Notes: generated by a model not told the origin, from the letters alone. DNA of 38,353 nt from Legionellales bacterium (GCA_026125385.1 JAHCLG010000025.1:1-38353), one strand, 5' to 3'. Positions 1-7,883 are shown, counted from the stretch's first letter. Translations and numbers: made by a program.

Positions 1-1
1 T

Positions 2-253
2 TTAGACGTCGCGCAATTTTATTTAAATCGTCGCGCCTATGTGGCAGCAGCCAATCGTGCCGGTCAATTAGTTCGCAACTATCCGAGCAGTGAAAGTGTG
101 CAATACGCGCTGGGAATTATTATTCAAGCCAATCGCTTATTGCATTTAGCAGGTCCTGCGGAAGATGCGTTAAAAGTATTACGCTTAAATTATCCTAATT
201 CACCCGTACTGCGTGATTTGGCTAAGCATGGGTACATTGCGACGAATTCTTAA
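2..253 (+). CDS. bamD: Outer membrane assembly lipoprotein BamD, C-terminal part (5'-truncated by window edge)
   Basis: The reading frame is open from the window edge and stops at 251-253, giving about 83 C-terminal residues. They read as the last TPR-like helices of BamD (ComL/YfiO), with the segments FYLNRRAYVAA, NYPSSESVQYALG and LRLNYPNSPVL. The helix pattern 'RR.AY.AA.NR...L...YP' is typical of that family. BamD is a periplasm-facing lipoprotein of the BAM complex that inserts beta-barrel proteins into the outer membrane. The lipobox start lies outside the window. The GTG at 41 is only an internal codon, not a start. The assignment rests on a short segment, so another TPR protein cannot be fully excluded. 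Confidence 0.75.
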   Translation, partial: LDVAQFYLNRRAYVAAANRAGQLVRNYPSSESVQYALGIIIQANRLLHLAGPAEDALKVLRLNYPNSPVLRDLAKHGYIATNS

Positions 254-286
254 TTTAATGAATGTAGTGTTAGGGAGTAAAACACG

Positions 287-841
287 ATGAGTAAAAAAAT
301 TGGTATTTTAGTTGGAAGTCTGCGCAAAGAATCGTTTAATCGTAAAATTGCCAAACAATTAATCGAGTTAGCGCCAGCTTCGCTTACCTTTGAATTTATT
401 GAAATTAATAATTTACCGTTTTATAACGAAGACTTGGAAACGGCGCAACAGACATTACCCGAATGGAAAAGTTTTCGTGAAAAAATCAAAGCCTGCGACG
501 GAATTTTATTTTGTACGCCGGAATACAATCGCTCGGTACCCGCGGTGTTAAAAAATGCTATCGATGTGGGTTCGCGTCCTTATGGGCAAAGTGTTTGGCA
601 AAAAAAACCAGCTGGAATTATCAGTGTTTCTGTAGGAGGCATTGGCGGGTTTGGAGCAAACCATCATTTAAGACAATCGTTAGTTTTTTTAGATATGCCC
701 TGTTTACAACAACCAGAAGCTTACATTGGAAATGCGAGTCAATTATTTAACGAAGCCAATCAAATCACCCAAGAATCGACTCTGGCATTACTAAAAAACT
801 ATAGTAATACGTTCGCAGCATGGGTGGAGGCTCATTCCTAA
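287..841 (+). CDS. NAD(P)H-dependent FMN reductase (ChrR/YieF-like flavodoxin-fold reductase)
   Basis: 184 residues, the normal length for the NADPH-dependent FMN reductase family. The flavodoxin-like phosphate loop GSLRKESFNRKIA sits at residues 10-22. The flavin-contact segment TPEYNRSVPAVLKNAIDVGSRP follows in the middle, and LPFYNEDLE before it is also characteristic of the chromate/quinone reductase group. Such cytosolic enzymes reduce FMN, quinones or chromate with NAD(P)H and usually protect against oxidative stress; the true substrate is not readable from sequence. A Shine-Dalgarno-like 'tagggag' precedes the ATG. It follows bamD by 33 bp, so co-transcription is possible. The next 500 bp hold no gene. 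Confidence 0.85.
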   Translation: MSKKIGILVGSLRKESFNRKIAKQLIELAPASLTFEFIEINNLPFYNEDLETAQQTLPEWKSFREKIKACDGILFCTPEYNRSVPAVLKNAIDVGSRPYGQSVWQKKPAGIISVSVGGIGGFGANHHLRQSLVFLDMPCLQQPEAYIGNASQLFNEANQITQESTLALLKNYSNTFAAWVEAHS

Positions 842-875
842 CGCTTGAAAATTCACGCTACTTAACACGAAGTAA

Positions 876-985
876 AACGTAGCCTGTAGCCTGGAACTTC
901 GCTGCGCTGCGCTGCGATCCAGGATCCCAACTATAAAAAAATTAAACCTTTCATCCTGGATCGTAGCTTTGCTGCGTTCCAGGAT
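876..985. repeat. Dispersed palindromic repeat family R2, copy A
   Basis: Two inverted units face each other: 'tagcctggaac...gctgcgatccaggat' and 'catcctggatcg...gctgcgttccaggat'. The same words recur at 36855-37029 and 38289-38346. It lies between the FMN reductase and the next gene and encodes nothing convincing. Each unit can fold as an imperfect hairpin, so it may act as a REP-like element or a weak terminator. Confidence 0.7.
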
Positions 986-1060
986 GATCTCTAAAAAATA
1001 TGAACACTCTCATTATAAAATAATTTAACATCCATTTCTTAGCGCCCGTTGATAATTCGC

Positions 1061-1066
1061 TATACT
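1061..1066 (+). promoter_or_regulatory. Isolated -10-like box without a recognised gene
   Basis: TATACT sits in the 11-mer ttcgctatact, which is identical to the sequence in front of the tRNA-Leu gene on the other strand. It is followed by a GC-rich discriminator (aagacgcccc), as in stable-RNA promoters. No clear -35 box and no recognisable RNA gene follow before repeat R1 at 1138. It may start a small RNA or be a relic. Confidence 0.25.
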
Positions 1067-1137
1067 AAGACGCCCCCATGTCTTTTGAATAACACAATAT
1101 CGATTACATGCCGTAAAAAAATCAATGAGCCACATCC

Positions 1138-1256
1138 TCAGGACTTACGAAAAACGAGAGTTTTGTTTGCAATCGACGCACGAACCATCGCGAGTAGCGC
1201 AGCAAGGTTCGTAACGAAGAGTGCAGGCAAAAATCGAAGTTTTTCGTAAGTTCTGA
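1138..1256. repeat. MITE-like inverted-repeat element R1, copy 1
   Basis: A 119-bp element is bounded by 18-bp terminal inverted repeats, tcaggacttacgaaaaac at 1138-1155 and gtttttcgtaagttctga at 1239-1256, with one mismatch. The interior matches, in inverted orientation, the sequence at 5201-5324. No transposase is encoded, so this looks like a non-autonomous miniature element. A short reading frame crossing it is repeat-derived and was not called. Confidence 0.75.
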
Positions 1257-1312
1257 TCCCGTAACACAGAATTGTTAATGCTCCTGAACTCTGTTTAAGA
1301 TAATAAACCGAT

Positions 1313-1318
1313 TATAAT
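1313..1318 (+). promoter_or_regulatory. Possible -10 box for the HAD-like gene
   Basis: A perfect TATAAT lies about 50 bp before the likely start of the downstream gene. The -35 region (about 1290-1295) is poor. It lies after repeat R1, so transcription would begin near 1325. Confidence 0.35.
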
Positions 1319-1363
1319 CCCAGCATCGTATTTTTTGGGTGGATTTTGACTAGGTATACAAGA

Positions 1364-2236
1364 ATGTTTTCACTATTAAGAAAATTTGGTATGTTTTCAC
1401 CGTTCAAAAGACTGAGTATGATTTCAAGTTTAGTAGCAGCTGCTTATGGAATATCGCAGTTAAATCAAAAACCCTCATCTCGTTCTTTAAATTCACTACA
1501 ACAACATCATCAAACGCTCATCATGTGTCCTTTTGGTATGCTATTACCACTCGACCAGCGGCGTACCATTGCAGCGTTTAATAAACATTATCAAGATGCT
1601 CATGGTTCCACGCTGGATTTGCGTTCGATAATGCCTTGGTTTTTGAGCATTGAACAACGCTTCGCCGTGGGTGATATGAGTGTGACGAACTTTACTCAAG
1701 CACTGAAACAGCAATTAAAAATGGACGTACCCGATGAAGTGATCCACGACAGTTGGAATGCTATGTTAGGTAACCCCGATCCTCAATTAATCACCCAACA
1801 ATTGAGTCAGGCTCAAGAAGTTTTTCAACAATCCCCGGTTGAGATCATCCCTTATGCTCATACCAATCCACTTCACTATGATTTTCTTACTAAAAGGTTA
1901 CCTCATGTGCATTGGGAAAGCAGTTTTTTATGGAGACTACCTAAAGAACTACTGCCTACTGCAATTGTACAAGCGAAGAAACAACAGGGGCAAATTGATG
2001 GCGTATGTCTCATTCTCCCACCCTATGAAAACACCCCTGCTAATACTACTCAGGCAAGAGACAGTGCTAAGGCAGAGGAAAGCGCTAAACGGTTAAGCGC
2101 TTATTGTGAGGCCAAGTCAATATCGCTTGCTATTATCAGAAATGGAAATTTAGTCGAGGCTTGTAAACTCTGCAATCGTGAATTAGCAAATTTCGCAGCG
2201 AAGGCGCAAGCAGCGACTCAACGCAAATCATGGTAG
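1364..2236 (+). CDS. HAD-like (YihX-type) protein with Cys at the nucleophile position; function unknown
   Basis: About 290 residues from ATG 1364, with 'tagg' 9 bp upstream; a TTG at 1346 would add six residues. After a basic, weakly hydrophobic N-terminus (about residues 1-50) comes MCPFGMLLPLD, which lines up with the HAD motif I form 'FDfgGVLvdlD'. If that alignment is right, the catalytic Asp is replaced by Cys. Then comes a helical cap-like part with GDMSVTNFTQAL...W..ML, as in 'G.is.eeF...l...l' of YihX-like phosphatases. IIPYAHTNPLHYDFL resembles the motif II strand ('isNtn..h...l'). It may be a pseudoenzyme or have altered chemistry. The fold is inferred from these patterns only. A host-directed role is speculation. 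Confidence 0.5.
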   Translation: MFSLLRKFGMFSPFKRLSMISSLVAAAYGISQLNQKPSSRSLNSLQQHHQTLIMCPFGMLLPLDQRRTIAAFNKHYQDAHGSTLDLRSIMPWFLSIEQRFAVGDMSVTNFTQALKQQLKMDVPDEVIHDSWNAMLGNPDPQLITQQLSQAQEVFQQSPVEIIPYAHTNPLHYDFLTKRLPHVHWESSFLWRLPKELLPTAIVQAKKQQGQIDGVCLILPPYENTPANTTQARDSAKAEESAKRLSAYCEAKSISLAIIRNGNLVEACKLCNRELANFAAKAQAATQRKSW

Positions 2237-2286
2237 AGAAGTTTTTAAACCAGGATTTGGCGATTGAAATGGTTCGTAAGAAGCAC

Positions 2287-2315
2287 TTTCAATTTAATTA
2301 CCAAAATAATATGAT
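2287..2315 (+). promoter_or_regulatory. Possible promoter of panD
   Basis: TATGAT at 2310-2315 lies 17 bp after a weak TTTCAA (2287-2292). The site is about 55 bp before the panD start, in an otherwise non-coding gap. Confidence 0.3.
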
Positions 2316-2369
2316 ACGCTCCTCAATCCCTACTGATTAGCCTCTGACAAAAACAACAAGGAGAACATG

Positions 2370-2762
2370 ATGCAATTGACAATGTGTAGAAGCAAAATTC
2401 ACCGAGCCACGGTTACTGATGCCAATTTAAACTACGTGGGATCGATCACAATTGATAAAATTCTCCTCCAGGAAGCCAATCTGCGAGAATTTGAACAAGT
2501 TCATATTGTTAATAACAATAATGGCGCACGATTTGTGACTTATATCATTGAAGGTGAGCCAGGATCGGGCACCATCTGTTTAAATGGCGCTGCCAGTCGT
2601 CTTGCGCAACCGGGTGATATTATTATCATCATCGGCTATGGAATATTTGATGAAGCCGAGCTTAACCATTTTCAACCTAAAATTGTCTACGTTGACCCAG
2701 CGAATCGACTCATTAGAGAAGATCAAGCATTGAAACTCGTTAAAAACACTGCGTTTGAATAG
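2370..2762 (+). CDS. panD: Aspartate 1-decarboxylase
   Basis: Makes beta-alanine from L-aspartate for pantothenate and CoA synthesis in the cytosol. From ATG 2370 the protein has 130 residues (E. coli type about 126), and its Gly24-Ser25 pair in NYVGSITID falls exactly where the proenzyme self-cleaves to form the pyruvoyl group. The later segments [27 protein letters not shown] and PKIVYVD are family hallmarks. A strong aaggag at 2358-2363 precedes tandem ATGs at 2367 and 2370; the second has better spacing and aligns with the E. coli start. No panB or panC is nearby. The next gene follows after 49 bp and could be co-transcribed. Confidence 0.95.
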   Translation: MQLTMCRSKIHRATVTDANLNYVGSITIDKILLQEANLREFEQVHIVNNNNGARFVTYIIEGEPGSGTICLNGAASRLAQPGDIIIIIGYGIFDEAELNHFQPKIVYVDPANRLIREDQALKLVKNTAFE

Positions 2763-2811
2763 TATTTGTAATAAAAATATTCGCGTTGAAAACATCAAGG
2801 GAGATAGCCTT

Positions 2812-3516
2812 ATGAATCAACAACAACTGGAAAATCGCATTATTGAAATTGCCAACAAAACATTGCTGGAAAATCAGTATGTCTCTTGGTTCGATATTCT
2901 CTTAGGCCTTGGGTGGTTGCAATCTACCCCGTTGGATAATTGGCGAAAAGGACGCATGCCGTATTTAGAGCAGGTTATGCAAGCTAATCCCAATAAATTA
3001 AACTACGCGATGAACTATTTTCGTCAATGGGCCAATGACTGCGGTTTAATCCCGAGTGAAACTAGCTATTTTACTCGAACAGATGGCCAAGAACGCGAGT
3101 TACAGGTTAGCAAAAGTGGTGATCCCGTTATTGAGAAATATTACCGAACTCAGTATCTTTCCCCCAATTTATCTCAAAAAAAACAAGACAGTTTAAAAGC
3201 AAAGTTAGACCAACCTCCAGAACCTGTGGTGTTTTCTATTCTCAAAGAGGCAACCTGTGAGCAATGTCAGCAAACTTTACCCAAAGACAGTTTCTTATAT
3301 AAAGAACAAGAAAAGCCTTTGTGTATGAAATGTGCCGGGCTTGACCAACTCGTCTATTTGCCAGCAGGCAATGCCAAACTGACTCGGCGTGCAAAACAAT
3401 ACAGCAAAACTTATGCGGTAGTGCTGCGTTTTAGTCGGGCAAGAAAGCACTATGAACGCCAGGGCTTATTGGTTGAAGAAGCGGCATTAAAACAAGCCGA
3501 ACAAGAAATCAGTTAA
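2812..3516 (+). CDS. Conserved-looking protein with CxxC zinc-finger-like pairs; function unknown
   Basis: 234 residues from ATG 2812, which has aaggga in front. An upstream in-frame codon at 2755 overlaps the end of panD and lacks a ribosome site, so it was rejected. The N-terminal half is helical with no motif I recognise. Two pairs, CEQCQ and CMKCAG, about 30 residues apart (roughly residues 150-185), look like a C4 zinc knuckle. The C-terminus is basic, with LTRRAKQYSK and RFSRARKHYERQGLLVEEAAL, which suggests nucleic-acid contact. It follows panD closely, and a hairpin terminator lies about 120 bp downstream. No function is assigned; a DNA- or RNA-binding role is inference from charge and zinc-like Cys only. 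Confidence 0.7.
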   Translation: MNQQQLENRIIEIANKTLLENQYVSWFDILLGLGWLQSTPLDNWRKGRMPYLEQVMQANPNKLNYAMNYFRQWANDCGLIPSETSYFTRTDGQERELQVSKSGDPVIEKYYRTQYLSPNLSQKKQDSLKAKLDQPPEPVVFSILKEATCEQCQQTLPKDSFLYKEQEKPLCMKCAGLDQLVYLPAGNAKLTRRAKQYSKTYAVVLRFSRARKHYERQGLLVEEAALKQAEQEIS

Positions 3517-3633
3517 AATACATTAAATCAGCTCAATAACTTACTTTTTTTATTATTAAAATTGATTTGTGCTTAATTTAAACAAAAATAATCACCAAAT
3601 ACTAGTCTCTCAGGAAAAATAATGAACTAAATC

Positions 3634-3656
3634 GCCTCCAGAGAGGCTTTCTTTTT
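3634..3656 (+). terminator. Rho-independent terminator after the panD operon
   Basis: The stem gcctc/gaggc with loop caga is followed by tttcttttt. It lies about 120 bp after the stop of the zinc-knuckle gene and before an independent gene. Confidence 0.65.
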
Positions 3657-3814
3657 GTCGTAACCCATGGTGGTAACTCCACTTCGCTTCGGTTACCTTT
3701 TATTTGAATCAATTCGATCATAAATATTTAAATTGCTAGGTAATTCTGCGGGCGATATAATGCGGCTTTCATAAAAAGAAATATTTTTATTTCTTAACCT
3801 GTCGGAGAGCGATG

Positions 3815-5170
3815 ATGCCTACTTCTAAAAATCGTTACCTTGGAATTACCCTGCCAAATGATGTCCGCCGCAAGAAGAAAAAAGTGGTCATTTCAAGTGT
3901 GCCGTTAAATAGTTCTGGTGATGTATATCATATTTTGGCTTATTTAATTCTTGCGTCTCATAAAAAGTATCAAATTCCAACAATTTTATTGATGTATGAT
4001 TGTGATACAACTAAACATCAAGCTCAACGAAGTGCTAATTTTTTGAGAGTCTTAGGCTTTGGCGAGCATGTGGAGGTAAATAGCTTACCCCGCACAAGAA
4101 CCTCACCGACTAAAAAAATAGCGTTTCGCCCAAATTCTCGTCAAGCAGATTTAGAGCGATTTTTTATAGCTCTAGCAAACAAACAAAAGCAATCAATCGC
4201 TTATCTTGATCAAATGGCGTGCACATCTATAATTGCGCAAGAATTTCAAAAGAATGCTACCAATACCAGTGAAATAATCAGAAATCGATTAGATGTAGTT
4301 GATGTCCAATTTTTTCCAAAGGAGCAACAAGAAAAAGTTCGCCACTCTATTAAAAATGAAATGACTCGAATTATTAAATATCAAAAATGTCAAGAAAAAC
4401 CCTTGGTTATAATGCATTTGCGTTATTCCGATGGTGCCAATTCTAAACAAAATATTCCTGACTCTGTTGTTCCAAAAATAATTAAATATTTAGACCAAAA
4501 AGGATTTTGTTGTTGGTTGATTTTAGCAGATAGTCGCCATAACCCGGGTAAATTTTCCAAAATGCATAAATCAGAACCTTTTAACAAACCTTATATCGAA
4601 ACAACTATTAATGGGGTTAGTTACGAATACGGAAAACTTATCCATGTTGGTTTGTTGAAGAAATTATACCAATATGAGCAATATAAAGGAATGATCGGAA
4701 ATACCAGTGGAACTTTAGATATAGCGAGCTTAATGGGACATAATGTATTTAATATCCATCAATTTAGTTATGATGCACCTAGTTACCAAGATTATAGAAT
4801 TTTATTGCAAGCTCAGTTTATGAGTGTGGTGGATTTTGATCTACAAACTCTCGCTGATGAATTTCCGAAACTCAAGCGGGCTAATTCTAAAAAAGTGGTG
4901 ACGACTCTGTTTGATAATATTGAACCTTGGGTTGAAGACGAAGATCACGACTCTATGCCGAATATTACTTATTTTAATAAAAATAATCGCCCTAATTATG
5001 CCGATAAATCTGGAAAAGCAGGATTTCGTAAATCCTTAACTTTCATGATATTTAAATATCCTGGAAAATGTAATAAGAAAGATAAGGAAAATAGTATCCT
5101 AAATGAGTCTTATGAAATTACGGGATCTCCTACTCAATTTAAAAAAATCATGAGCCGTTTGACAGAATAA
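3815..5170 (+). CDS. Orphan protein, possible GT-B glycosyltransferase-like fold; function unknown
   Basis: 451 residues from ATG 3815; ggag at 3804-3807 is better spaced for it than for ATG 3812. There is no signal peptide or membrane helix. The start is strongly basic (RRKKKK). The part LVIMHLRYSDG around residue 200 and IGNTSGTLDIASLMGHNVFNI around residue 300 resemble the second Rossmann domain of GT-B enzymes, where a sugar-nucleotide-binding loop 'g..G...eia...G.P' occurs. This is a fold impression only. The gene stands alone, is more AT-rich than the housekeeping genes, and is flanked by a terminator and a mobile repeat, as accessory genes often are. Its tail is rich in Ser/Thr/Glu, a weak hint of a type IV effector. 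Confidence 0.6.
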   Translation: MPTSKNRYLGITLPNDVRRKKKKVVISSVPLNSSGDVYHILAYLILASHKKYQIPTILLMYDCDTTKHQAQRSANFLRVLGFGEHVEVNSLPRTRTSPTKKIAFRPNSRQADLERFFIALANKQKQSIAYLDQMACTSIIAQEFQKNATNTSEIIRNRLDVVDVQFFPKEQQEKVRHSIKNEMTRIIKYQKCQEKPLVIMHLRYSDGANSKQNIPDSVVPKIIKYLDQKGFCCWLILADSRHNPGKFSKMHKSEPFNKPYIETTINGVSYEYGKLIHVGLLKKLYQYEQYKGMIGNTSGTLDIASLMGHNVFNIHQFSYDAPSYQDYRILLQAQFMSVVDFDLQTLADEFPKLKRANSKKVVTTLFDNIEPWVEDEDHDSMPNITYFNKNNRPNYADKSGKAGFRKSLTFMIFKYPGKCNKKDKENSILNESYEITGSPTQFKKIMSRLTE

Positions 5171-5200
5171 TGAGCCAGCTCCACTTCAATAGACACTAAT

Positions 5201-5324
5201 TCAGGACTTTGAACAGGTTCTTAAGAAAAGCTTCGATTTTTGCCCGCACTCTTCGTCACAACGAAACTTGCTGAGTTGCTCACGACGTTTCGTGCCTTTA
5301 TTGCAAACAAACTCTCGTTATCGC
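5201..5324. repeat. MITE-like inverted-repeat element R1, copy 2 (opposite orientation)
   Basis: The reverse complement of this stretch aligns over its whole length with 1138-1256. Shared words include aacgagagttt, tttgcaat, acgaagagtgc and ggcaaaaatcgaag. The ends are less well conserved than in copy 1. It fills most of the 319-bp gap between the orphan gene and tRNA-Leu. The remainder of that gap (5325-5489) shows nothing else I can name. Confidence 0.7.
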
Positions 5325-5489
5325 ACGCACTGTAATTGCATTTTTTTCAAAGACCCACAACCAAGACAAAAGGCTGTCAAATTGATTTTCTAATTCAGGC
5401 TAAAACGTGTGTTGATCTATACCTGCGAAGTTAAATTTAGCTGAAATGAAATAAAACATAAAAGCCAGCAGTAGCGCTTTGAATTTATT

Positions 5490-5576
5490 TGGTACCGAGG
5501 GTCGGAATCGAACCGACACGGTGTCACCACCACCGGATTTTGAATCCGGCGCGTCTACCAGTTCCGCCACCCCGGC
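5490..5576 (-). tRNA. tRNA-Leu (anticodon CAA)
   Basis: On the minus strand an 87-nt cloverleaf can be drawn, with CCA encoded. The acceptor is GCCGGGG/CCTCGGT (G1-U72 and G5-U68 wobbles) with discriminator A. The D-arm is followed by anticodon stem CCGGA/TCCGG with loop TTCAAAA, giving CAA at 5540-5542. A long variable arm (GGTG/CACC) and T-arm GTCGG/CCGAC with loop TTCGATT follow. The long variable arm and CAA anticodon are those of the tRNA-Leu that reads UUG. Confidence 0.95.
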
Positions 5577-5594
5577 ACTTCATTGCGGATGGTG

Positions 5595-5623
5595 AGTATA
5601 GCGAAATTTTTTTATAAACAAAA
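5595..5623 (-). promoter_or_regulatory. Promoter of tRNA-Leu
   Basis: On the minus strand TATACT (5595-5600) lies 18 bp upstream of the mature tRNA end. A weak TTTTGT lies 17 bp further upstream. Confidence 0.5.
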
Positions 5624-5631
5624 GCAAAAAA

Positions 5632-5662
5632 TAAAAAAACCCTGCAACATACAGGGTTTTTA
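5632..5662 (-). terminator. Terminator of the UspA-like gene
   Basis: The stem aaccctg/cagggtt has a 7-nt loop and is flanked by A and T runs on both sides. On the minus strand it directly follows the stop of the universal stress protein gene. It separates that gene from tRNA-Leu. Confidence 0.8.
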
Positions 5663-5683
5663 ATTTGAGGCTGGAAGAAAAAA

Positions 5684-6142
5684 TTAATTCAAGGTAGGAT
5701 TTTGTTTTTCATGCAGGCACAATACATTGCAACGAGCGCGATGAATTAAGCGATTAACTACTGATCCGCCGAAAATGGGAGGTAGAAGGTCGTCTTCAAC
5801 ATCGCCAGTAATGATCAAATCCACGTTTAACTTATCTGCCATTAACAAGACTTCTTTTTCCAGTGAGCCTATCATGACCCATTGGTGATCTTCAGCAATA
5901 TTCAGGGTATGGCCAAGTTGAGCAATTTTATGTTTGGCATCCATATAAAGCTTATCTTGGATATCGATAATGGAAGGAACTTGGAAATAAAAAGTGGGGA
6001 TTTTGGTAATGACATGAATCAGTGATAATTCAATATCTGGCCAGGCAATCCGTAATTGATTAGCTTGTTCAAGAATACTGTGGGTATCTTCAACCAGTAA
6101 ATTGGTTACGAGCAGAGCGTGGCGATATCCTTTTCTGTCCAT
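5684..6142 (-). CDS. Universal stress protein family (UspA-like)
   Basis: 152 residues, the single-domain UspA length. It begins with the typical beta strand 'YRHALLVTNL', followed by an alpha/beta fold. VDLIITGDVEDD precedes the signature GGSVVNRLIHRARCNVLCL at residues 125-143, which matches 'G.va..v...a.cpVlvv' of the family. The ATP-binding GxxG part is reduced here (GDVEDDLLPPIFGGS), so nucleotide binding is uncertain. Members are small cytosolic proteins made during stress or stasis, with no fixed reaction. An aggag ribosome site precedes the ATG. It is monocistronic, with its own terminator downstream and a long non-coding stretch upstream that must hold its promoter. Confidence 0.85.
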   Translation of the reverse strand: MDRKGYRHALLVTNLLVEDTHSILEQANQLRIAWPDIELSLIHVITKIPTFYFQVPSIIDIQDKLYMDAKHKIAQLGHTLNIAEDHQWVMIGSLEKEVLLMADKLNVDLIITGDVEDDLLPPIFGGSVVNRLIHRARCNVLCLHEKQNPTLN

Positions 6143-6773
6143 ACTGTTTCTCCTAGTGATGTGGTTAGCGCTTTGTCAGCGAGTATTTTTGCGGTCTGGG
6201 GATTTGCAAATATAGAGGATCTGCAGCCAATCCACTATTGGGAAATGACTCAATGCTACGTAAGAAATAAAATAAGACATACGTGCGCAATGTCGCACAC
6301 AGACATAAGATTATTTATCAATGAGATAGTGGTAAATAGCACACAAAACGATATGTAGGCTCGCTAGGATAATGAAATCAAATTTTCTGTCAAGAGGATA
6401 ATTAAAATATTTATTAATGATGATGTAACCCATTGTTAAATAAGCAAACAAGAGAAAATACTCTCTAAGAGGTTAAAAATTATTATTCACATTATTAGTT
6501 ATCTTAATCACAGCTATAGCAACAACTGAGCTAATTTTAAGCATTTGTGGATAAAATGTTAACTTAATAATCTAACCGATTGGATGTTTTTTGCGAGTGA
6601 GATAGTACAATCCGATTGGTTAGTTTGCGCACAAAAAGACTGAAATTTCCAGGGTTTTTGCACGCTTGAACTGATAAACGTCTCACTCTTTCCAATGATT
6701 AAAAAAAATTTCTAGAGTAAAAATAAAAATTTCGTTAAGGTATGCGGTTTTATAAAGAAGATGAAGCATTACG
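6143..6773. other. 630-bp gene-free AT-rich region between uspA-like and queA
   Basis: No convincing gene is seen; a 79-codon frame overlapping the uspA-like start has no support. The region must carry the divergent promoters of the uspA-like gene and queA. Visible structure is a short inverted repeat ccaat-N5-attgg at 6227-6241 and the larger repeat at 6572-6623. Confidence 0.6.
6572..6623. promoter_or_regulatory. Imperfect inverted repeat, possible operator
   Basis: ctaaccgattggat (6572-6585) and atccgattggttag (6610-6623) are inverted relative to each other with 12 of 14 matches, separated by 24 bp. The core ccgattgg also occurs as a direct repeat. It lies about 150 bp upstream of queA. 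Confidence 0.3.
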
Positions 6774-7811
6774 ATGAACATGCAATTGAGCGATTTTAAT
6801 TTTGAACTTCCCGAAGAATATATTGCACAATATCCATTGCCAGAAAGAACTCACAGTCGATTGTTATGTGTTGCTCCTCAGCAAGGTAGGTTCTCTCACC
6901 ATATTTTCAAAGACATTGTTGATTTACTTCATCCTGGTGATTTGCTGATTGTCAACAATACGCGCGTATTACCCGCCCGCTTGTACGGTAAAAAATCCAC
7001 GGGTGGACAAGTTGAGATATTATTGGAACGAATTATGCATGACAATCAGGCAATGGTTATGATCAAAGCCAGTAAATCCTTGCAAAAAGATGCACAGATT
7101 ATTATCAATTCTCAATTGAGCTTAACCATTCTTGAGCGTATCGACGATCGCTTCTGCGTAAAATTTAATTATGAGGGTTCAGTAATTGAAGCCTTACAAC
7201 AATTTGGACATTTACCCTTACCACCCTATATCAAGCGCGATGATAATGCCGAGGATCAAGAGCGCTATCAAACCGTTTTTTCACAGTCAGCCGGTGCTAT
7301 TGCTGCACCGACGGCGGGATTGCATTTTGATGAAGCGTTACTCAAACAAATTCGAGATCGAGGAGTGGCGATCGAAGAAATTACTCTTCATGTTGGTTCA
7401 GGAACATTTGCTCCTGTTCGCGTTGACGATATCACCCAACATAAAATGCATAAAGAATATATCGACGTGTCAGCCCATGTTTGCGATGCCATTTTACAAA
7501 CAAAAGAGCGCAGAGGACGGGTGATTGCCGTGGGGACTACGGTTGTGCGTAGCTTAGAAACTGCGGCTTCAAACGGAAAAATCCAACCCTTTGCAGGTGA
7601 TACTGATATTTTTATTTACCCTGGGTTTCAATTTCATTGCGTTGACGCTCTTATCACCAATTTTCATTTACCACAATCAACACTACTGATGTTGGTGGCG
7701 GCATTTGCTGGATATGAAACAATGATGGCTGCGTATCAGTTGGCAATCCGTGAAAAATATCGATTTTTTAGTTACGGTGATGCCATGTTTATTGTAAATC
7801 GCGCAAATTGA
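6774..7811 (+). CDS. queA: S-adenosylmethionine:tRNA ribosyltransferase-isomerase
   Basis: Transfers and isomerises the ribosyl part of S-adenosylmethionine onto preQ1 in tRNA, giving epoxyqueuosine. It has 345 residues, near the usual 340-356. Diagnostic segments are FELPEEYIAQYPL at the start, LLIVNNTRVLPARLYG around residues 57-72, AAPTAGLHFDEALL, HVGSGTFAPVR and ITNFHLPQSTLLMLVAAFAG near the end. 'gaag' 7 bp upstream supports ATG 6774; ATG 6780 aligns with the E. coli start and is also possible. The usual neighbour tgt is absent, and yajC follows after 72 bp. A queuosine-precursor-type transporter is encoded at 16235-16969. Confidence 0.97.
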   Translation: MNMQLSDFNFELPEEYIAQYPLPERTHSRLLCVAPQQGRFSHHIFKDIVDLLHPGDLLIVNNTRVLPARLYGKKSTGGQVEILLERIMHDNQAMVMIKASKSLQKDAQIIINSQLSLTILERIDDRFCVKFNYEGSVIEALQQFGHLPLPPYIKRDDNAEDQERYQTVFSQSAGAIAAPTAGLHFDEALLKQIRDRGVAIEEITLHVGSGTFAPVRVDDITQHKMHKEYIDVSAHVCDAILQTKERRGRVIAVGTTVVRSLETAASNGKIQPFAGDTDIFIYPGFQFHCVDALITNFHLPQSTLLMLVAAFAGYETMMAAYQLAIREKYRFFSYGDAMFIVNRAN

Positions 7812-7883
7812 AAATTTTCGATTGCGTCTGGCAAAATAACCAGGTAAATTTGACGACTTTGTAACAAGTGGGGTTTCATCACC

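Noticed and set aside
1049-1249. 66-codon frame on the plus strand
   Set aside because: It runs through repeat R1, has no ribosome site, and its peptide is repeat-derived.
2755-2811. Upstream extension of the zinc-knuckle protein
   Set aside because: It overlaps the panD end and lacks a ribosome site; ATG 2812 has aaggga.
6119-6358. 79-codon frame overlapping the UspA-like start
   Set aside because: No ribosome site, no recognisable protein, and it overlaps a real gene head.
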